Of a stretch of 64,000 nt of DNA, positions 18,417 to 26,597 are shown in pieces. Position numbers and translations under genes: made by a program. The notes beneath the pieces were generated by a model. That model searched no databases. It saw only the letters and a program-made list of their open reading frames with translations, and was not told the DNA's origin. The DNA is from VXMO01 sp965205915 (lineage in GTDB: Bacteria > Chloroflexota > Dehalococcoidia > UBA6926), in the NCBI GenBank assembly GCA_965205915.1, contig OZ242191.1, positions 2,170,001 through 2,234,000 of the forward strand, in the 5' to 3' direction. The stretch's first letter is position 1. Every line of letters starts with the position of its first letter.

Positions 18417-18427
18417 GCTACAGGGGC
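18356..18427 (-). tRNA. tRNA-Arg (CCG anticodon)
   Basis: The minus strand folds as a complete cloverleaf: acceptor GCCCCTG with CAGGGGT (one G-U pair), D-arm GCTC/GAGC, anticodon stem CCAGC/GCTGG with loop CTCCGGA, four-base variable loop, T-stem CCGGG/CCCGG with loop TTCGAGT, and discriminator A. CCA is not encoded. The anticodon CCG reads the Arg codon CGG. The 3' end doubles as the att-like repeat of the adjoining island. Confidence 0.95.
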
Positions 18428-18524
18428 ACGATCATGCGATGTGCCCCACCATCATACAAGCCAATCTCTACCGGCAGGATGCGTCTTGCTCCCTGGGCCG
18501 TCCGTCATGTGGCCGCTCGCTCCC

Positions 18525-19850
18525 TTAGCTTGGCGTCTCCACCGTCTGATCCCTCCGCAGACCGGGCGAGTTGTTCCGGAATGCCGGCACCAGCACTATC
18601 GGCGCGAGGAGGGTTGTTGCGATTGTCATGAAGATCGCCACCCCAAACAGGTCCTGGCCAATCAGGCCCTGGGACACGCCGATCCCCGCCACGATCAGTC
18701 CAACCTCGCCGCGCGGCGCCATTCCAACGCCCACCCGCCATGCCCCAATGCGACTGAACCCCGCCGCCAGGGCCGGTAGGCCGGAGCCCGCCACCTTGCC
18801 GATGATAGCCAGCACGACGATGACAAGCCCAAATCCAATCGCGCCAAGCATTGCTTCAATGTTGACCATCATGCCCATCACAACAAAGAAGACAGGCACC
18901 GTCGCATGGTAGAGACCCTTCAGCGGCTCATGTAACTGGTTCTTCAACTGTGTCTGGGACAGGGCCAGCCCAACGGAATACGCGCCGATGATCATCGCGA
19001 GGCCAAACATCTCTGCCATCGCTGCCGCCAGCAGCCCGATGCCAAAGACCAACGCTATTGCCGCCCCCTCCCCCCGGAAGCTATTGATTGCCCGCACGAT
19101 ATACTTGGCGCCGAAAATGCCGCCGGCGGTCAACACGAGCCAGAAGCCGATTGCCTTCGCGCCGACGATGGCCACCTCGCCCCACTCGAATGCCGCCGTG
19201 TTAGTGACGCCCTCAATCGCGCTGCCGGCTGAAACCCCGACCACAACCGTCAAAATAAGGATGCCGAGCACATCGTCCACAACGGCTGCGCCAAGGATCG
19301 TCACGCCCTCCGGTGAATCGAGTCGTCTCAGGTCGTCTAATACACGGGCCGTGATACCGACGGACGTTGCCGTCATGATCGTGCCGATGAACAGGGCAGG
19401 GGCGGAGAAGAACGAATCGGCAAACCCAAAGAGGACGGTAGCATATGCGCCGAGGGTAAATGGCACGACAACTCCGCCCAAAGCCACAAGGCTCGCCTGT
19501 GGCACAAATCGCAGGAATGCCTTGAGATCGGTGTTCAGACCTGTCTCAAGTAGCAGGATGATGGCCGCCACCTGCCCGAAGATGAAGAGCGTCTTCGAAA
19601 CGGGAATGATGGCCCCCTCCTCCGATGGCTCAAAGAGGGCGTCGATGTGATCAAATGGGCCGATGTTGTTGAGTTCGATTCCTCCAAGCGCGAACGGGCC
19701 GATAATGATGCCCGCAACCAACTCGCCGATGACGGCCGGCTGGTGGAGAAATCGCTCCGTAATCTCGCCGGCGATTTTGGCGACAACAAGGATGAAGCCC
19801 AACTGCATCGCGAGAATAACAGCCGAATGAGTAAAATCTTCGCCCAACAT
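18525..19850 (-). CDS. CPA2-family cation:proton antiporter
   Basis: A 441-residue polytopic membrane protein of the monovalent cation:proton antiporter-2 family (KefB/NapA-like), which exchanges Na+ or K+ for protons across the inner membrane. About 12-13 hydrophobic segments are visible. Hallmarks are QPAVIGELVAGIIIGP near the N-terminus, LLLETGLNTDLK, ATSVGITARVL, and AAVVDDVLGILIL, which carries the adjacent Asp pair of electrogenic exchangers. It lacks a C-terminal TrkA-N domain. The start is ATG 19,850 (or the next codon, TTG) behind AGGAGG; the frame is open much further upstream but only as the antisense of yraN. Divergent from yraN, 63 bp apart. Confidence 0.9.
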   Translation of the reverse strand: MLGEDFTHSAVILAMQLGFILVVAKIAGEITERFLHQPAVIGELVAGIIIGPFALGGIELNNIGPFDHIDALFEPSEEGAIIPVSKTLFIFGQVAAIILLLETGLNTDLKAFLRFVPQASLVALGGVVVPFTLGAYATVLFGFADSFFSAPALFIGTIMTATSVGITARVLDDLRRLDSPEGVTILGAAVVDDVLGILILTVVVGVSAGSAIEGVTNTAAFEWGEVAIVGAKAIGFWLVLTAGGIFGAKYIVRAINSFRGEGAAIALVFGIGLLAAAMAEMFGLAMIIGAYSVGLALSQTQLKNQLHEPLKGLYHATVPVFFVVMGMMVNIEAMLGAIGFGLVIVVLAIIGKVAGSGLPALAAGFSRIGAWRVGVGMAPRGEVGLIVAGIGVSQGLIGQDLFGVAIFMTIATTLLAPIVLVPAFRNNSPGLRRDQTVETPS

Positions 19851-19913
19851 GACCTCCTGGCGACCTCGGCGCGCTGGCCAACATAGTATAAGGGATAGCA
19901 TCAGGAATCCGCC

Positions 19914-20318
19914 TTGCAAAAACGAACTCCCCGGACAGGTCCTTCCCAACGAACGCGCCGCGGGCTCCACGCCCAGAGCCTCGCGCGCCGACGCCTCGAA
20001 TCCGAGGGCTTCCGCACGCTTGAAGAGAACGTGCGTAACCGTACCGGTGAACTTGATATCGTCGGAATCATTGATGAAACGCTCGTCGCAGTCGAAGTGA
20101 GGAGCCGCTCCACGCCCAACCTCGGCACGCCGGAGGAATCCATCACACCCGCCAAGGCTGCTCGTCTCGCAACGCTGATTGAAATGTATCGCCAGGAGCA
20201 TGAACAGGACACGCTTCCGGAGAACACGCGCATTGACGTCGTTGCAGTCGTCTTTGACAGGAAGGGCAGGGTGGAGCGCCTCACTTGGCACAAGAACGCT
20301 GTCGAAGACGTGGGATGA
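19914..20318 (+). CDS. YraN/UPF0102 family nuclease-like protein
   Basis: A 134-residue protein with the UPF0102 fold, related to Holliday-junction resolvases and restriction nucleases. The diagnostic run is ARRRLESEGFRTLEENVR, then GELDIVG and VAVEVRSRS, matching the family's G-E-(I/L)-D ... (V)EV+(T/S)R catalytic-type motif. The start must be the TTG at 19,914 or another non-ATG codon, since no ATG occurs before the conserved core. The cellular role in this family remains poorly defined; a DNA-processing function is inferred. Confidence 0.82.
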   Translation: MQKRTPRTGPSQRTRRGLHAQSLARRRLESEGFRTLEENVRNRTGELDIVGIIDETLVAVEVRSRSTPNLGTPEESITPAKAARLATLIEMYRQEHEQDTLPENTRIDVVAVVFDRKGRVERLTWHKNAVEDVG

Positions 20319-20377
20319 TGGCGGCGCGCGTTCCTTTGGCGCGTTCAGTAGCCCTCTGCTAAAGTTACATGACGCTC

Positions 20378-20641
20378 ATGCCTATCTACGAATTCACGTG
20401 CGCGGACTGTGGTCAGGACACCAGTGTGTTCACGCGCTCCGTGTCTGCGCCGATCGGCGACCCCAAATGCCGCAACTGCGGCGGCGCGTCGCTGAACCGC
20501 AAGATATCCCGCGTTGCCGTCCTCCATTCACGGCAGGGACTCTATCGCGACTATGATCGACTGTCGGCGTTTGATGACGCGCCGGGCGATGACGATTACG
20601 ATGGTATGGATGATGATGGCTTCGATAACGGATTTGGCTAG
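20378..20641 (+). CDS. FmdB-type zinc-ribbon protein (copy 1)
   Basis: Small regulatory-type protein of the FmdB family. MPIYEFTCADCGQ at the start and PKCRNCGG about 20 residues later supply two CxxC pairs for one zinc ion. The tail is strongly acidic (GDDDYDGMDDDGFDNGFG), which is unusual for the family. The start is set at the second ATG (20,378), where family members begin; the ATG at 20,369 adds three residues. No ribosome site is evident. Followed by a second FmdB gene 41 bp downstream. DNA binding is suggested for the family but unproven. Confidence 0.82.
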   Translation: MPIYEFTCADCGQDTSVFTRSVSAPIGDPKCRNCGGASLNRKISRVAVLHSRQGLYRDYDRLSAFDDAPGDDDYDGMDDDGFDNGFG

Positions 20642-20682
20642 CGGCGTTCAGCCTGCGAGGCGTGGAGAGCGGTGACACGATA

Positions 20683-21039
20683 ATGCCCATTTATGAATAC
20701 TCCTGCAGCGAGTGCAGCCGACGGTCCAGCACCTTCTATAAGGTGATGCCGGCGGAGCTGCCCAAAAATCAGGAGTGCGCCCACTGCGGCTCCACCAAGA
20801 CCGAGACCGTCATGTCACGCACCGCATACGTCCGCTCAACGGCCTCGCGACACGAGGCATCCGGCGACCCCGATGCTCCCGGCCATGACTACTGGCGTGA
20901 CCCCTCCAACATCGGCCGATGGGCCGAGAAGCGCATGGACGAAGCCGGTATCGATATGCCGGACCGCGTCAAGGAAATGATCGGCCAGGCCCGCGAAGGC
21001 GAAGTAGACAAAATCCTCGACAAACGCGGCCTGGACTAA
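20683..21039 (+). CDS. FmdB-type zinc-ribbon protein (copy 2)
   Basis: A 118-residue FmdB family protein: MPIYEYSCSECSR opens it and QECAHCGS gives the second CxxC. A C-terminal extension (about 60-118) has charged helical sequence (EKRMDEAGIDMPDRVKEMI), unlike copy 1, so the two have diverged beyond the zinc ribbon. GGAG lies about 15 bases before the ATG, a rather long spacing. Its last bases overlap the end of a minus-strand IS30 fragment by four. Confidence 0.82.
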   Translation: MPIYEYSCSECSRRSSTFYKVMPAELPKNQECAHCGSTKTETVMSRTAYVRSTASRHEASGDPDAPGHDYWRDPSNIGRWAEKRMDEAGIDMPDRVKEMIGQAREGEVDKILDKRGLD

Positions 21040-21230
21040 CCCACCGCCCCGCGCCCCTCCTCCGGGTCGTAGCCCTTCGTCCGTATCGCATTGCGCCTCG
21101 CCGCACGAGAGATGCTCGATGGCGAGCGATCCAAAGCTGCCGCGATTTGGCCGATTGAGTATCCCTCGGCCTGTAGACGGGAAATCTCACACCGCTCTCG
21201 AATCCCGATCTGTCCATAACTCTTTCCCAT
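21036..21230 (-). pseudogene. N-terminal fragment of an IS30-family transposase
   Basis: Sixty-four codons from ATG 21,230 read MGKSYGQIGIRERCEISRL, then AEGYSIGQIAAALDRSPSSI and SRAARRN. This is the HTH_38 domain that opens IS30 transposases. The DDE integrase core is missing; the frame stops inside the end of the FmdB gene. A 7-bp inverted repeat (CAACACC / GGTGTTG) lies just upstream and may be part of the old element end. Confidence 0.75.
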
Positions 21231-21232
21231 GA

Positions 21233-21253
21233 CAACACCCTAACCTGGTGTTG
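21233..21253. repeat. Short inverted repeat next to the IS30 fragment
   Basis: CAACACC and GGTGTTG, seven bases apart, sit two bases upstream of the transposase-fragment start. They could be the remains of an IS30 terminal inverted repeat or a small operator. The matching opposite end was not found. Confidence 0.4.
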
Positions 21254-21591
21254 CGCTTCGCTTGTGAACGTAGGGACTCCACCCCGCGCCGCACAGCGCC
21301 GCCACCCGTTGCCTACTAAGTGGATTGTGCGTATAGTGGGGTACGGGTCGAATGAATCGGTACAAGTGAACCGCAGGAAATGTCTCAACTAAGCAGACGA
21401 ACCGTTACAGGAAGCGACTTGGTGGGGTATCCCGCCGAACAGTATTATCACGTATTCAGACGACCCTACGCGTTGGCCGTCTCCTCCTTCTTCTCACTCA
21501 CCCTTGAGTTCTGCTCTGCGAGTTTGGGCATTCCTTCGCCCAATCGGCTACCAAGAGTCCCAGCAGACAAGCAACGAGGAGGTACCACGTC
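21254..21591. other. Upstream region of the fibronectin-repeat gene
   Basis: About 340 bp without a credible gene. It should hold the promoter of the following secreted-protein gene, but no strong -35/-10 pair was recognised. GAGGAGG lies about 10 bases before the ATG at 21,592. Confidence 0.4.
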
Positions 21592-24147
21592 ATGACCAGA
21601 TTCATCCGATCCAAGTTGGGTATCGCAGGAGTTTTTGGTGTCCTCGCAACGCTTCTGCTCATGGTAGCGCCGGCTCTCGCGCAATCCGCCGAGAAGCCGC
21701 GCGCGCCTGAAATGTTCCGGCCAGTCACCACGCACGACTCCGTCCAACTCAAGTGGTGGGAGACCGCTGATCCCGCCGTGCTCGGCATCTCATACGAGGT
21801 CCAGCGGAGGCAAGGCGTTGGCAGCTACAGCGTGATCAACGGGTCGTACGGCAACTACACTCACTACCAGGACGGCACAGTCGGCATTCCGTTTACGGAC
21901 TCATCCGTATCTCCTGATACTTCTTACGCGTATCGCGTCTACGCAATTCAAGGAGGCCTGCGGAGCGATTCCCCATCGCGAGCCTCTGTCAGAACCAAGC
22001 CTGCTCCTGCCGGAGTCGTGGAGCCGGTGAGGACTCCCGAACCCACTTCGGAAACAACAGTGGAGCCCGCGCAGGAGACAACGACCGAACTCACTCCGGA
22101 ACCAACAGCGGAGCCCGCGCAGGAGACAACTCCCGAACCCACTTCGGAAACAACAGTGGAGCCCGCGCAGGAGACAACGACCGCTACCCAGAACGACGGC
22201 GGCAAACAGCAACTGCAAGACTTTGATGACAACAGCGATGATGATGCGGCTGTCCACACCAATGAGGCGCCGTCCAAGATCGAAGACATTGATGGTGATG
22301 AGGAAGCTCGGATCATCGAGAGTCCCGGCGTCACCCGCAGCGAGACAACATCCACGTCAATAATGCTCCGATGGACCGCGCCGGCCGCCCCCTTGCAGGG
22401 CGACCTCGCGACTGTGACGGGCTATCGCATCTGGCAGACCAGTGGAGAGGTCTTTGACCGCTCAACCACCGACCCCTACAGAAGGCCTGACACAGCGACT
22501 CTCTCAAACACTGGCGTCACAGACACAGAGCGCATGATTACGGGCCTAACCGCGAATACGCTGTACCACTTCTGGGTTGCCGCCCTCTACGGCATCGCCA
22601 ACCAGGGGGCCATTTCGCAGAGGATGTCAATCAGGACTGACCCGGCCAATAACGCGCCATCCAGAGTACGAAACCTGGAGGCGGAGATGCAGGAAAATGG
22701 CGACGTGCGCGTGACCTGGGACGGTGCGGAGCGGGGGGGGGTCTGTTATGTGGACAAGCATGTCGTCACTAAGTCCAGTCTGGGCGGCGATAGAGGCACC
22801 GCGGATATTGCCAATTTGTTGACCCACGATTGGGCCGCGGCAGACATACGAGCCTCCGATTACTACAGCTTTAGCGTCACTCCATATTGCGGCACTGTCG
22901 CTGGAGAATGGAGGACCACGTACCTTGAGACCGGCGCGGCGACAGGTGAACTCCCTGTCCCCCAGCTTTTCCTCCCGAAGAGCACGTCCACGTCTGTGGA
23001 GTTGAAGTGGTACACAGCGACGGATCCGGCTGTTGAGAACTTCGAGTTTGAAGTTCAACGCAGAAATATGGCGAACCCCGAATGGGCAGTTGTGGACGGC
23101 ATTTATCCCAGCGGGGATGACATCAGGACAACGTTTGATAGCGGAGGCTTCCGCTTCATCTTCCAGGATCACACTGTTTCGCCTTACTCCCTCTACACCT
23201 ATCGGGTTTTCGCGAAGAAAATTAACGACCCGCCGAGTACGATCGAGTGTGGCAAAACTGATGACGTGTGTGGCGAGTCATCCATGAAGATCAGCGCGCT
23301 AACATTGGTGGCAGAAGCTAGCGGCGGCACGCCCGGCGCGCCGGTGAATGTGCGGTGGGGTCTTGTGCTCTCGTCGCCCAAAGCCGTGCGCCTCATGTGG
23401 GATCCGCCGACTAACACGGGTGGCTCTGCCATCACCGGCTATCGGATCACGAAATTCGTATTCGGCACCGAAGACGGCGAACCGCGCGTAACAGACACGG
23501 GCAGCACGGCCACCACTTACGATGACACGGACCTTAATGATGATCGCAGCTCTACTAATTCGGAGGGCCACGAGGATGCCTCAGGCATTGACCCGGATGG
23601 CACGTACTACTTTTACAAGGTCATCGCCATCAATAGCCAGGGCGCCGGTGTGGCTTCTGAGCTGCTCACAGCGCAGTGGACCCACCATCCCCGGCCCGGC
23701 GTCACCGTTCACACACGCGCTCCGCGCACCGGAACATCGGCAGCAGCGACGATCACAAACGGCGCCACGGATTCAACCGTGGCCGTCACGTGGATCGATG
23801 GCCTCCCTGCCACACGGCAGTGCCATACGGACTACACCCTGGTCTACGGGTACAAGGACACGAGGGAAGGTTCGTACGTGTATGAACTTCCCCCGCCCAC
23901 CATCACGGTAGACACAACGGCCATCGTCATCGCAAATACGTGGAGAATCATGAGCAACGCCGGCCCGTACGCGCGATTCATCCCGGTGCATTCAGACCGC
24001 GTCTGGGAAGCGTGGACGGAGGATGGCCAAGAGGCAACCGCAGGAAAGGAACTCCTCGACTGGGCGGTCAAGGTCTACTGCGGCCATCCAACAGAGTCGG
24101 ATAGCGTAGAAATCGCAGAGGCCCTACCTACGATCTCAGGTAGCTAG
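21592..24147 (+). CDS. Secreted multi-domain fibronectin type III protein
   Basis: An 851-residue exported protein. Signal peptide: basic MTRFIRSK, hydrophobic core, cleavage after APALA near residue 30. The mature part has about five fibronectin type III-like domains (roughly 35-135, 245-350, 355-450, 450-575, 580-700), with recurring motifs such as SYEVQRR, YAYRVYA, LMWDPPTNTGGSAITGYRI and YYFYKVIA. A Thr/Pro/Glu-rich linker (about 137-200) separates the first from the rest. The C-terminal ~150 residues are of unknown fold with four Cys that may form disulfides. No membrane anchor is seen. It has a strong GAGGAGG ribosome site, and a perfect hairpin terminator follows. It is presumably a surface or extracellular matrix protein, like the two large proteins at the left end. 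Confidence 0.85.
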   Translation: MTRFIRSKLGIAGVFGVLATLLLMVAPALAQSAEKPRAPEMFRPVTTHDSVQLKWWETADPAVLGISYEVQRRQGVGSYSVINGSYGNYTHYQDGTVGIPFTDSSVSPDTSYAYRVYAIQGGLRSDSPSRASVRTKPAPAGVVEPVRTPEPTSETTVEPAQETTTELTPEPTAEPAQETTPEPTSETTVEPAQETTTATQNDGGKQQLQDFDDNSDDDAAVHTNEAPSKIEDIDGDEEARIIESPGVTRSETTSTSIMLRWTAPAAPLQGDLATVTGYRIWQTSGEVFDRSTTDPYRRPDTATLSNTGVTDTERMITGLTANTLYHFWVAALYGIANQGAISQRMSIRTDPANNAPSRVRNLEAEMQENGDVRVTWDGAERGGVCYVDKHVVTKSSLGGDRGTADIANLLTHDWAAADIRASDYYSFSVTPYCGTVAGEWRTTYLETGAATGELPVPQLFLPKSTSTSVELKWYTATDPAVENFEFEVQRRNMANPEWAVVDGIYPSGDDIRTTFDSGGFRFIFQDHTVSPYSLYTYRVFAKKINDPPSTIECGKTDDVCGESSMKISALTLVAEASGGTPGAPVNVRWGLVLSSPKAVRLMWDPPTNTGGSAITGYRITKFVFGTEDGEPRVTDTGSTATTYDDTDLNDDRSSTNSEGHEDASGIDPDGTYYFYKVIAINSQGAGVASELLTAQWTHHPRPGVTVHTRAPRTGTSAAATITNGATDSTVAVTWIDGLPATRQCHTDYTLVYGYKDTREGSYVYELPPPTITVDTTAIVIANTWRIMSNAGPYARFIPVHSDRVWEAWTEDGQEATAGKELLDWAVKVYCGHPTESDSVEIAEALPTISGS
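22033..22183 (+). repeat. Two identical 55-bp copies encoding a Pro/Thr/Glu linker
   Basis: 22,033-22,087 and 22,129-22,183 are identical and flank a diverged third copy. They encode TPEPTSETTVEPAQETTT-type sequence in the 851-residue protein. Exact identity suggests recent duplication or gene conversion; the 96-bp period keeps the frame. Confidence 0.88.
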
Positions 24148-24186
24148 CGGCACAAACAAGCTAGCCAAGCGCTGGCAAAACAAACA

Positions 24187-24217
24187 AGAGCGCCCGGGGC
24201 AACGCCCCGGGCGCTCT
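24187..24217 (+). terminator. Strong hairpin terminator after the fibronectin gene
   Basis: A perfect 14-bp stem (AGAGCGCCCGGGGC and its complement) closes on an AAC loop 39 bp after the stop. Only TTT follows a short spacer, so termination efficiency is uncertain, but the stem is very stable. Confidence 0.8.
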
Positions 24218-24224
24218 GCCTTTA

Positions 24225-24533
24225 ACCCCCTTAGCCAATAAAAACCACCCGCAACCCCCATAGCCACCACCCGCAACCCCCTTAGCCAATAACCACCCGC
24301 AGGGGCGCCCTCGCCCCAACCCGCAACCCCCTCAGCCAATAACCACCCGCAGGGGCGGGCCTCGCCCCAACCCGCCACTCCCGCCCCCAACCCGTCACTC
24401 CCGCCCCCAACCCGTCATTCCCCTTAGCCAATAACCACCCGCAGGGGTGCCGCCCCCAACCCGTCATTCCCGCCCCCCCCCAACCCGTCATTCCCGCCCC
24501 CCCACCCGTCATTCCCGCGAAGGCGGGAACCCC
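24225..24533. repeat. Pro-rich-looking intergenic repeat array with palindromic end
   Basis: Several imperfect copies of two short units lie here: one built on ttagccaataaccacccgca, the other on acccgtcattcccgccccc. The array ends in a palindrome, TTCCCGC-GAAG-GCGGGAA (24,512-24,529). The same cgtcattcccgc unit recurs at 24,967-25,088. There are no regular spacers, so it is not CRISPR; it resembles a dispersed palindromic (REP-like) intergenic repeat family. Confidence 0.7.
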
Positions 24534-24645
24534 ACCCAGGAGCGCAACCAACCTCAGTAACGCAAAACCCCGAAAGCCCCAACGGACACGCCACAACGCG
24601 GCAATCTAACGGGTTGGCCAACTTGAATGGAATCGCCCCGGCCCC

Positions 24646-24762
24646 TTCCGCCACAAACGCCGGAACGCGGCGGACCAGCTCCATGCACAAAACAAGCCGA
24701 TATCGCCCGGCCCGTTCCGCCACAAACGCCGGAACGCGGCGGACCAGCTCCATGCACAAAAC
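24646..24762. repeat. 48-bp direct repeat, 69-bp period
   Basis: 24,646-24,693 and 24,715-24,762 match over 48 bases (beginning ttccgccacaaacgcc, ending ccatgcacaaaac). No coding function is apparent. It sits between the palindromic array and tRNA-Asn. Confidence 0.85.
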
Positions 24763-24790
24763 GAGCCGGAATCGCGAACTTTAAATGAAT

Positions 24791-24866
24791 TGGCTCCGCG
24801 GGTAGGATTCGAACCTACGACCAATCGGTTAACAGCCGACCGCTCTACCGACTGAGCTACCGCGGA
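24791..24866 (-). tRNA. tRNA-Asn (GTT anticodon), CCA encoded
   Basis: The minus strand gives acceptor TCCGCGG/CCGCGGA, D-arm GCTC/GAGC, anticodon loop CTGTTAA (anticodon GTT, Asn), T-loop TTCGAAT, discriminator G and an encoded CCA. All stems pair. Confidence 0.95.
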
Positions 24867-24966
24867 GCGCGACAGAATGTGCCCTGCCCCAATCGCCGTC
24901 AGGCTTTGGAGCGCAACGGACACCCACCCAGTATAAGGACGCCACCTCCGCTCTCTCAACCGTCAA

Positions 24967-25088
24967 CCACCGCCCCCCCGTTATTCCCGCCGCCCCCCCC
25001 GTTATTCCCGCCTCTCCCCCCCGTCATTCCCGCCTCTCCCCCCCGTCATTCCCGCCTACCCCCCCGTCATTCCCGCGAACGCGGGAAT
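24967..25088. repeat. Second cgtcattcccgc repeat array
   Basis: Five tandem imperfect units of about 22-25 bp (cccccccgtcattcccgcct type) end in a perfect 8-bp palindrome, ATTCCCGC-GAAC-GCGGGAAT (25,069-25,088). It belongs to the same family as 24,225-24,533, on the other side of tRNA-Asn, upstream of the glycyl-tRNA synthetase gene. Confidence 0.7.
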
Positions 25089-25217
25089 CTTCACCCGGGA
25101 ATACAAGCAACCCCCGTAACCCCAAACACCCCGCCGCTGCTATCCTTAAAGCCACGGTTCGCCGCACGGCGCCAAGCCGCGCCCCGTAACTGTTTCCCAT
25201 ATAAGGAGGAATCTCTC

Positions 25218-26540
25218 GTGACCATTGAGCCCACGCTCAAAGACATGAACACCATCGTCTCCCTCGCCAAGCGGCGCGGATTCGTGTTCCCCGCCAGCGA
25301 GATCTACGGCGGCATCGGCTCCTCGTGGGACTACGGGCCTTTGGGCGTGGAACTCAAGCGAAACGTCCGTGACGCATGGTGGCGCGCGATAGTGCAGGAA
25401 CGCGATGACGTCGTCGGCCTCGACAGCGCCATCATCCAAAGCCCGCTGGTGTGGGAAGCGAGTGGCCACGTCGCGGGATTCTCCGATCCGCTCGTCGAAT
25501 GCCGCAGCTGCCATCGGCGGCAACGCGCAGACCACATCGAGAACGATACGTGCCCGGACTGCGGCACGGTTGGCCAATTCACTGAGCCGCGCCAGTTCAA
25601 CCTCATGTTCAAGACCTTCATGGGCCCCGTGGAAGAGGACGCCGCCGTTGCCTTCCTTCGCCCCGAGACCGCGCAGGGCATCTTCACGAACTTTGAGAAC
25701 GTCCGCACCTCCACACGCAAGAAAATCCCGTTTGGCATTGCACAAACAGGAAAATCATTCCGCAACGAAATCACAACAGGGAACTTCATATTTCGCACTC
25801 GTGAGTTTGAACAAATGGAGATGGAATACTTTGTCCGACCGGAAGACGGTTTTGCGTCGCTCGAATACTGGCGCAATGAGCGGATGCGCTGGTACACGGA
25901 CCTGGGCATCAACCCGGAGCGGCTGCGCTTTCGGCAACACGAACAGGATGAACTCGCCCACTACGCCGCCGCCGTCTACGACATCGAGTACCTGTTCCCC
26001 ATCGGCTGGTCGGAGCTGGAGGGCATCGCCTACCGCGGCGACTTTGACCTCCGCCAACACCAGGAGAGTTCCGGCCGCAAACTGGAATACTTCGACGATG
26101 AGCGACAGGAACGTTTCCTGCCCCATGTCGTCGAACCCGCCAGCGGCGTTGATCGGTGCATGCTCGCCTTCCTCGTGGACGGCTACACAGAGGAAGAGGT
26201 CAACGGCGAAACCCGCACCGTCCTCAAACTGCACCGCGATCTCGCCCCCTATAAAGTCGCCATCCTCCCCCTCTCCCGCAACGAGAAACTCCTCCCCAAA
26301 GCGCGTGAGGTCTACGACATCGTTCGCAAGCGCTGGATGTCCGACTATGACGATTCACAGTCCATCGGACGCCGCTATCGCCGCCAGGACGAGATCGGCA
26401 CACCCTACTGCGTCACAATCGACTTCAAGACCGTGGAGGAGGACGACGCCGTGACGGTCCGCGACCGCGACACCATGGAACAAGTCCGCGTCCCCATCCC
26501 CGAACTCCGCAACCTCCTCGAAGACCGCCTGCCTCGCTGA
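25218..26540 (+). CDS. glyQS: Glycyl-tRNA synthetase (dimeric type)
   Basis: Class II synthetase that charges tRNA-Gly; 440 residues, the single-chain form used by many bacteria and eukaryotes. The N-terminal motif FVFPASEIYGGIGSSWDYGP is diagnostic. A zinc-binding CRSCH...CPDCG insertion follows, then motif 2 in RPETAQGIFTNF and GIAQTGKSFRNEI, and the ELEGIAYRGDFDL block. The C-terminal anticodon-binding domain starts with APYKVAILPLS. The start is GTG 25,218, seven bases after AAGGAGGA. The open frame extends about 110 codons further upstream through a low-complexity repeat array and is not part of the protein. Confidence 0.95.
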   Translation: MTIEPTLKDMNTIVSLAKRRGFVFPASEIYGGIGSSWDYGPLGVELKRNVRDAWWRAIVQERDDVVGLDSAIIQSPLVWEASGHVAGFSDPLVECRSCHRRQRADHIENDTCPDCGTVGQFTEPRQFNLMFKTFMGPVEEDAAVAFLRPETAQGIFTNFENVRTSTRKKIPFGIAQTGKSFRNEITTGNFIFRTREFEQMEMEYFVRPEDGFASLEYWRNERMRWYTDLGINPERLRFRQHEQDELAHYAAAVYDIEYLFPIGWSELEGIAYRGDFDLRQHQESSGRKLEYFDDERQERFLPHVVEPASGVDRCMLAFLVDGYTEEEVNGETRTVLKLHRDLAPYKVAILPLSRNEKLLPKAREVYDIVRKRWMSDYDDSQSIGRRYRRQDEIGTPYCVTIDFKTVEEDDAVTVRDRDTMEQVRVPIPELRNLLEDRLPR

Positions 26541-26597
26541 TGCTCACGCCCTGAGAGCGGTCGTCTAGAGCAAAGCCATTCGTGCCCCGAACATGCC

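Noticed and set aside
19851..20291. N-terminal extension of the CPA2 antiporter
   Set aside because: That stretch is antisense to yraN and hydrophilic; AGGAGG sits directly before 19,850.
24225..25088. CRISPR array
   Set aside because: Units are degenerate, of irregular length and lack unique spacers; no cas gene is near.
24879..25217. N-terminal extension of glycyl-tRNA synthetase
   Set aside because: The frame is open but consists of Pro-rich translation of the repeat array; the GTG at 25,218 has a strong AAGGAGGA and begins the conserved protein.
25405..26454. 349-codon plus-strand frame inside glycyl-tRNA synthetase
   Set aside because: Alternative-frame shadow, Ser/Arg/Thr-rich, fully nested in a well-conserved gene.
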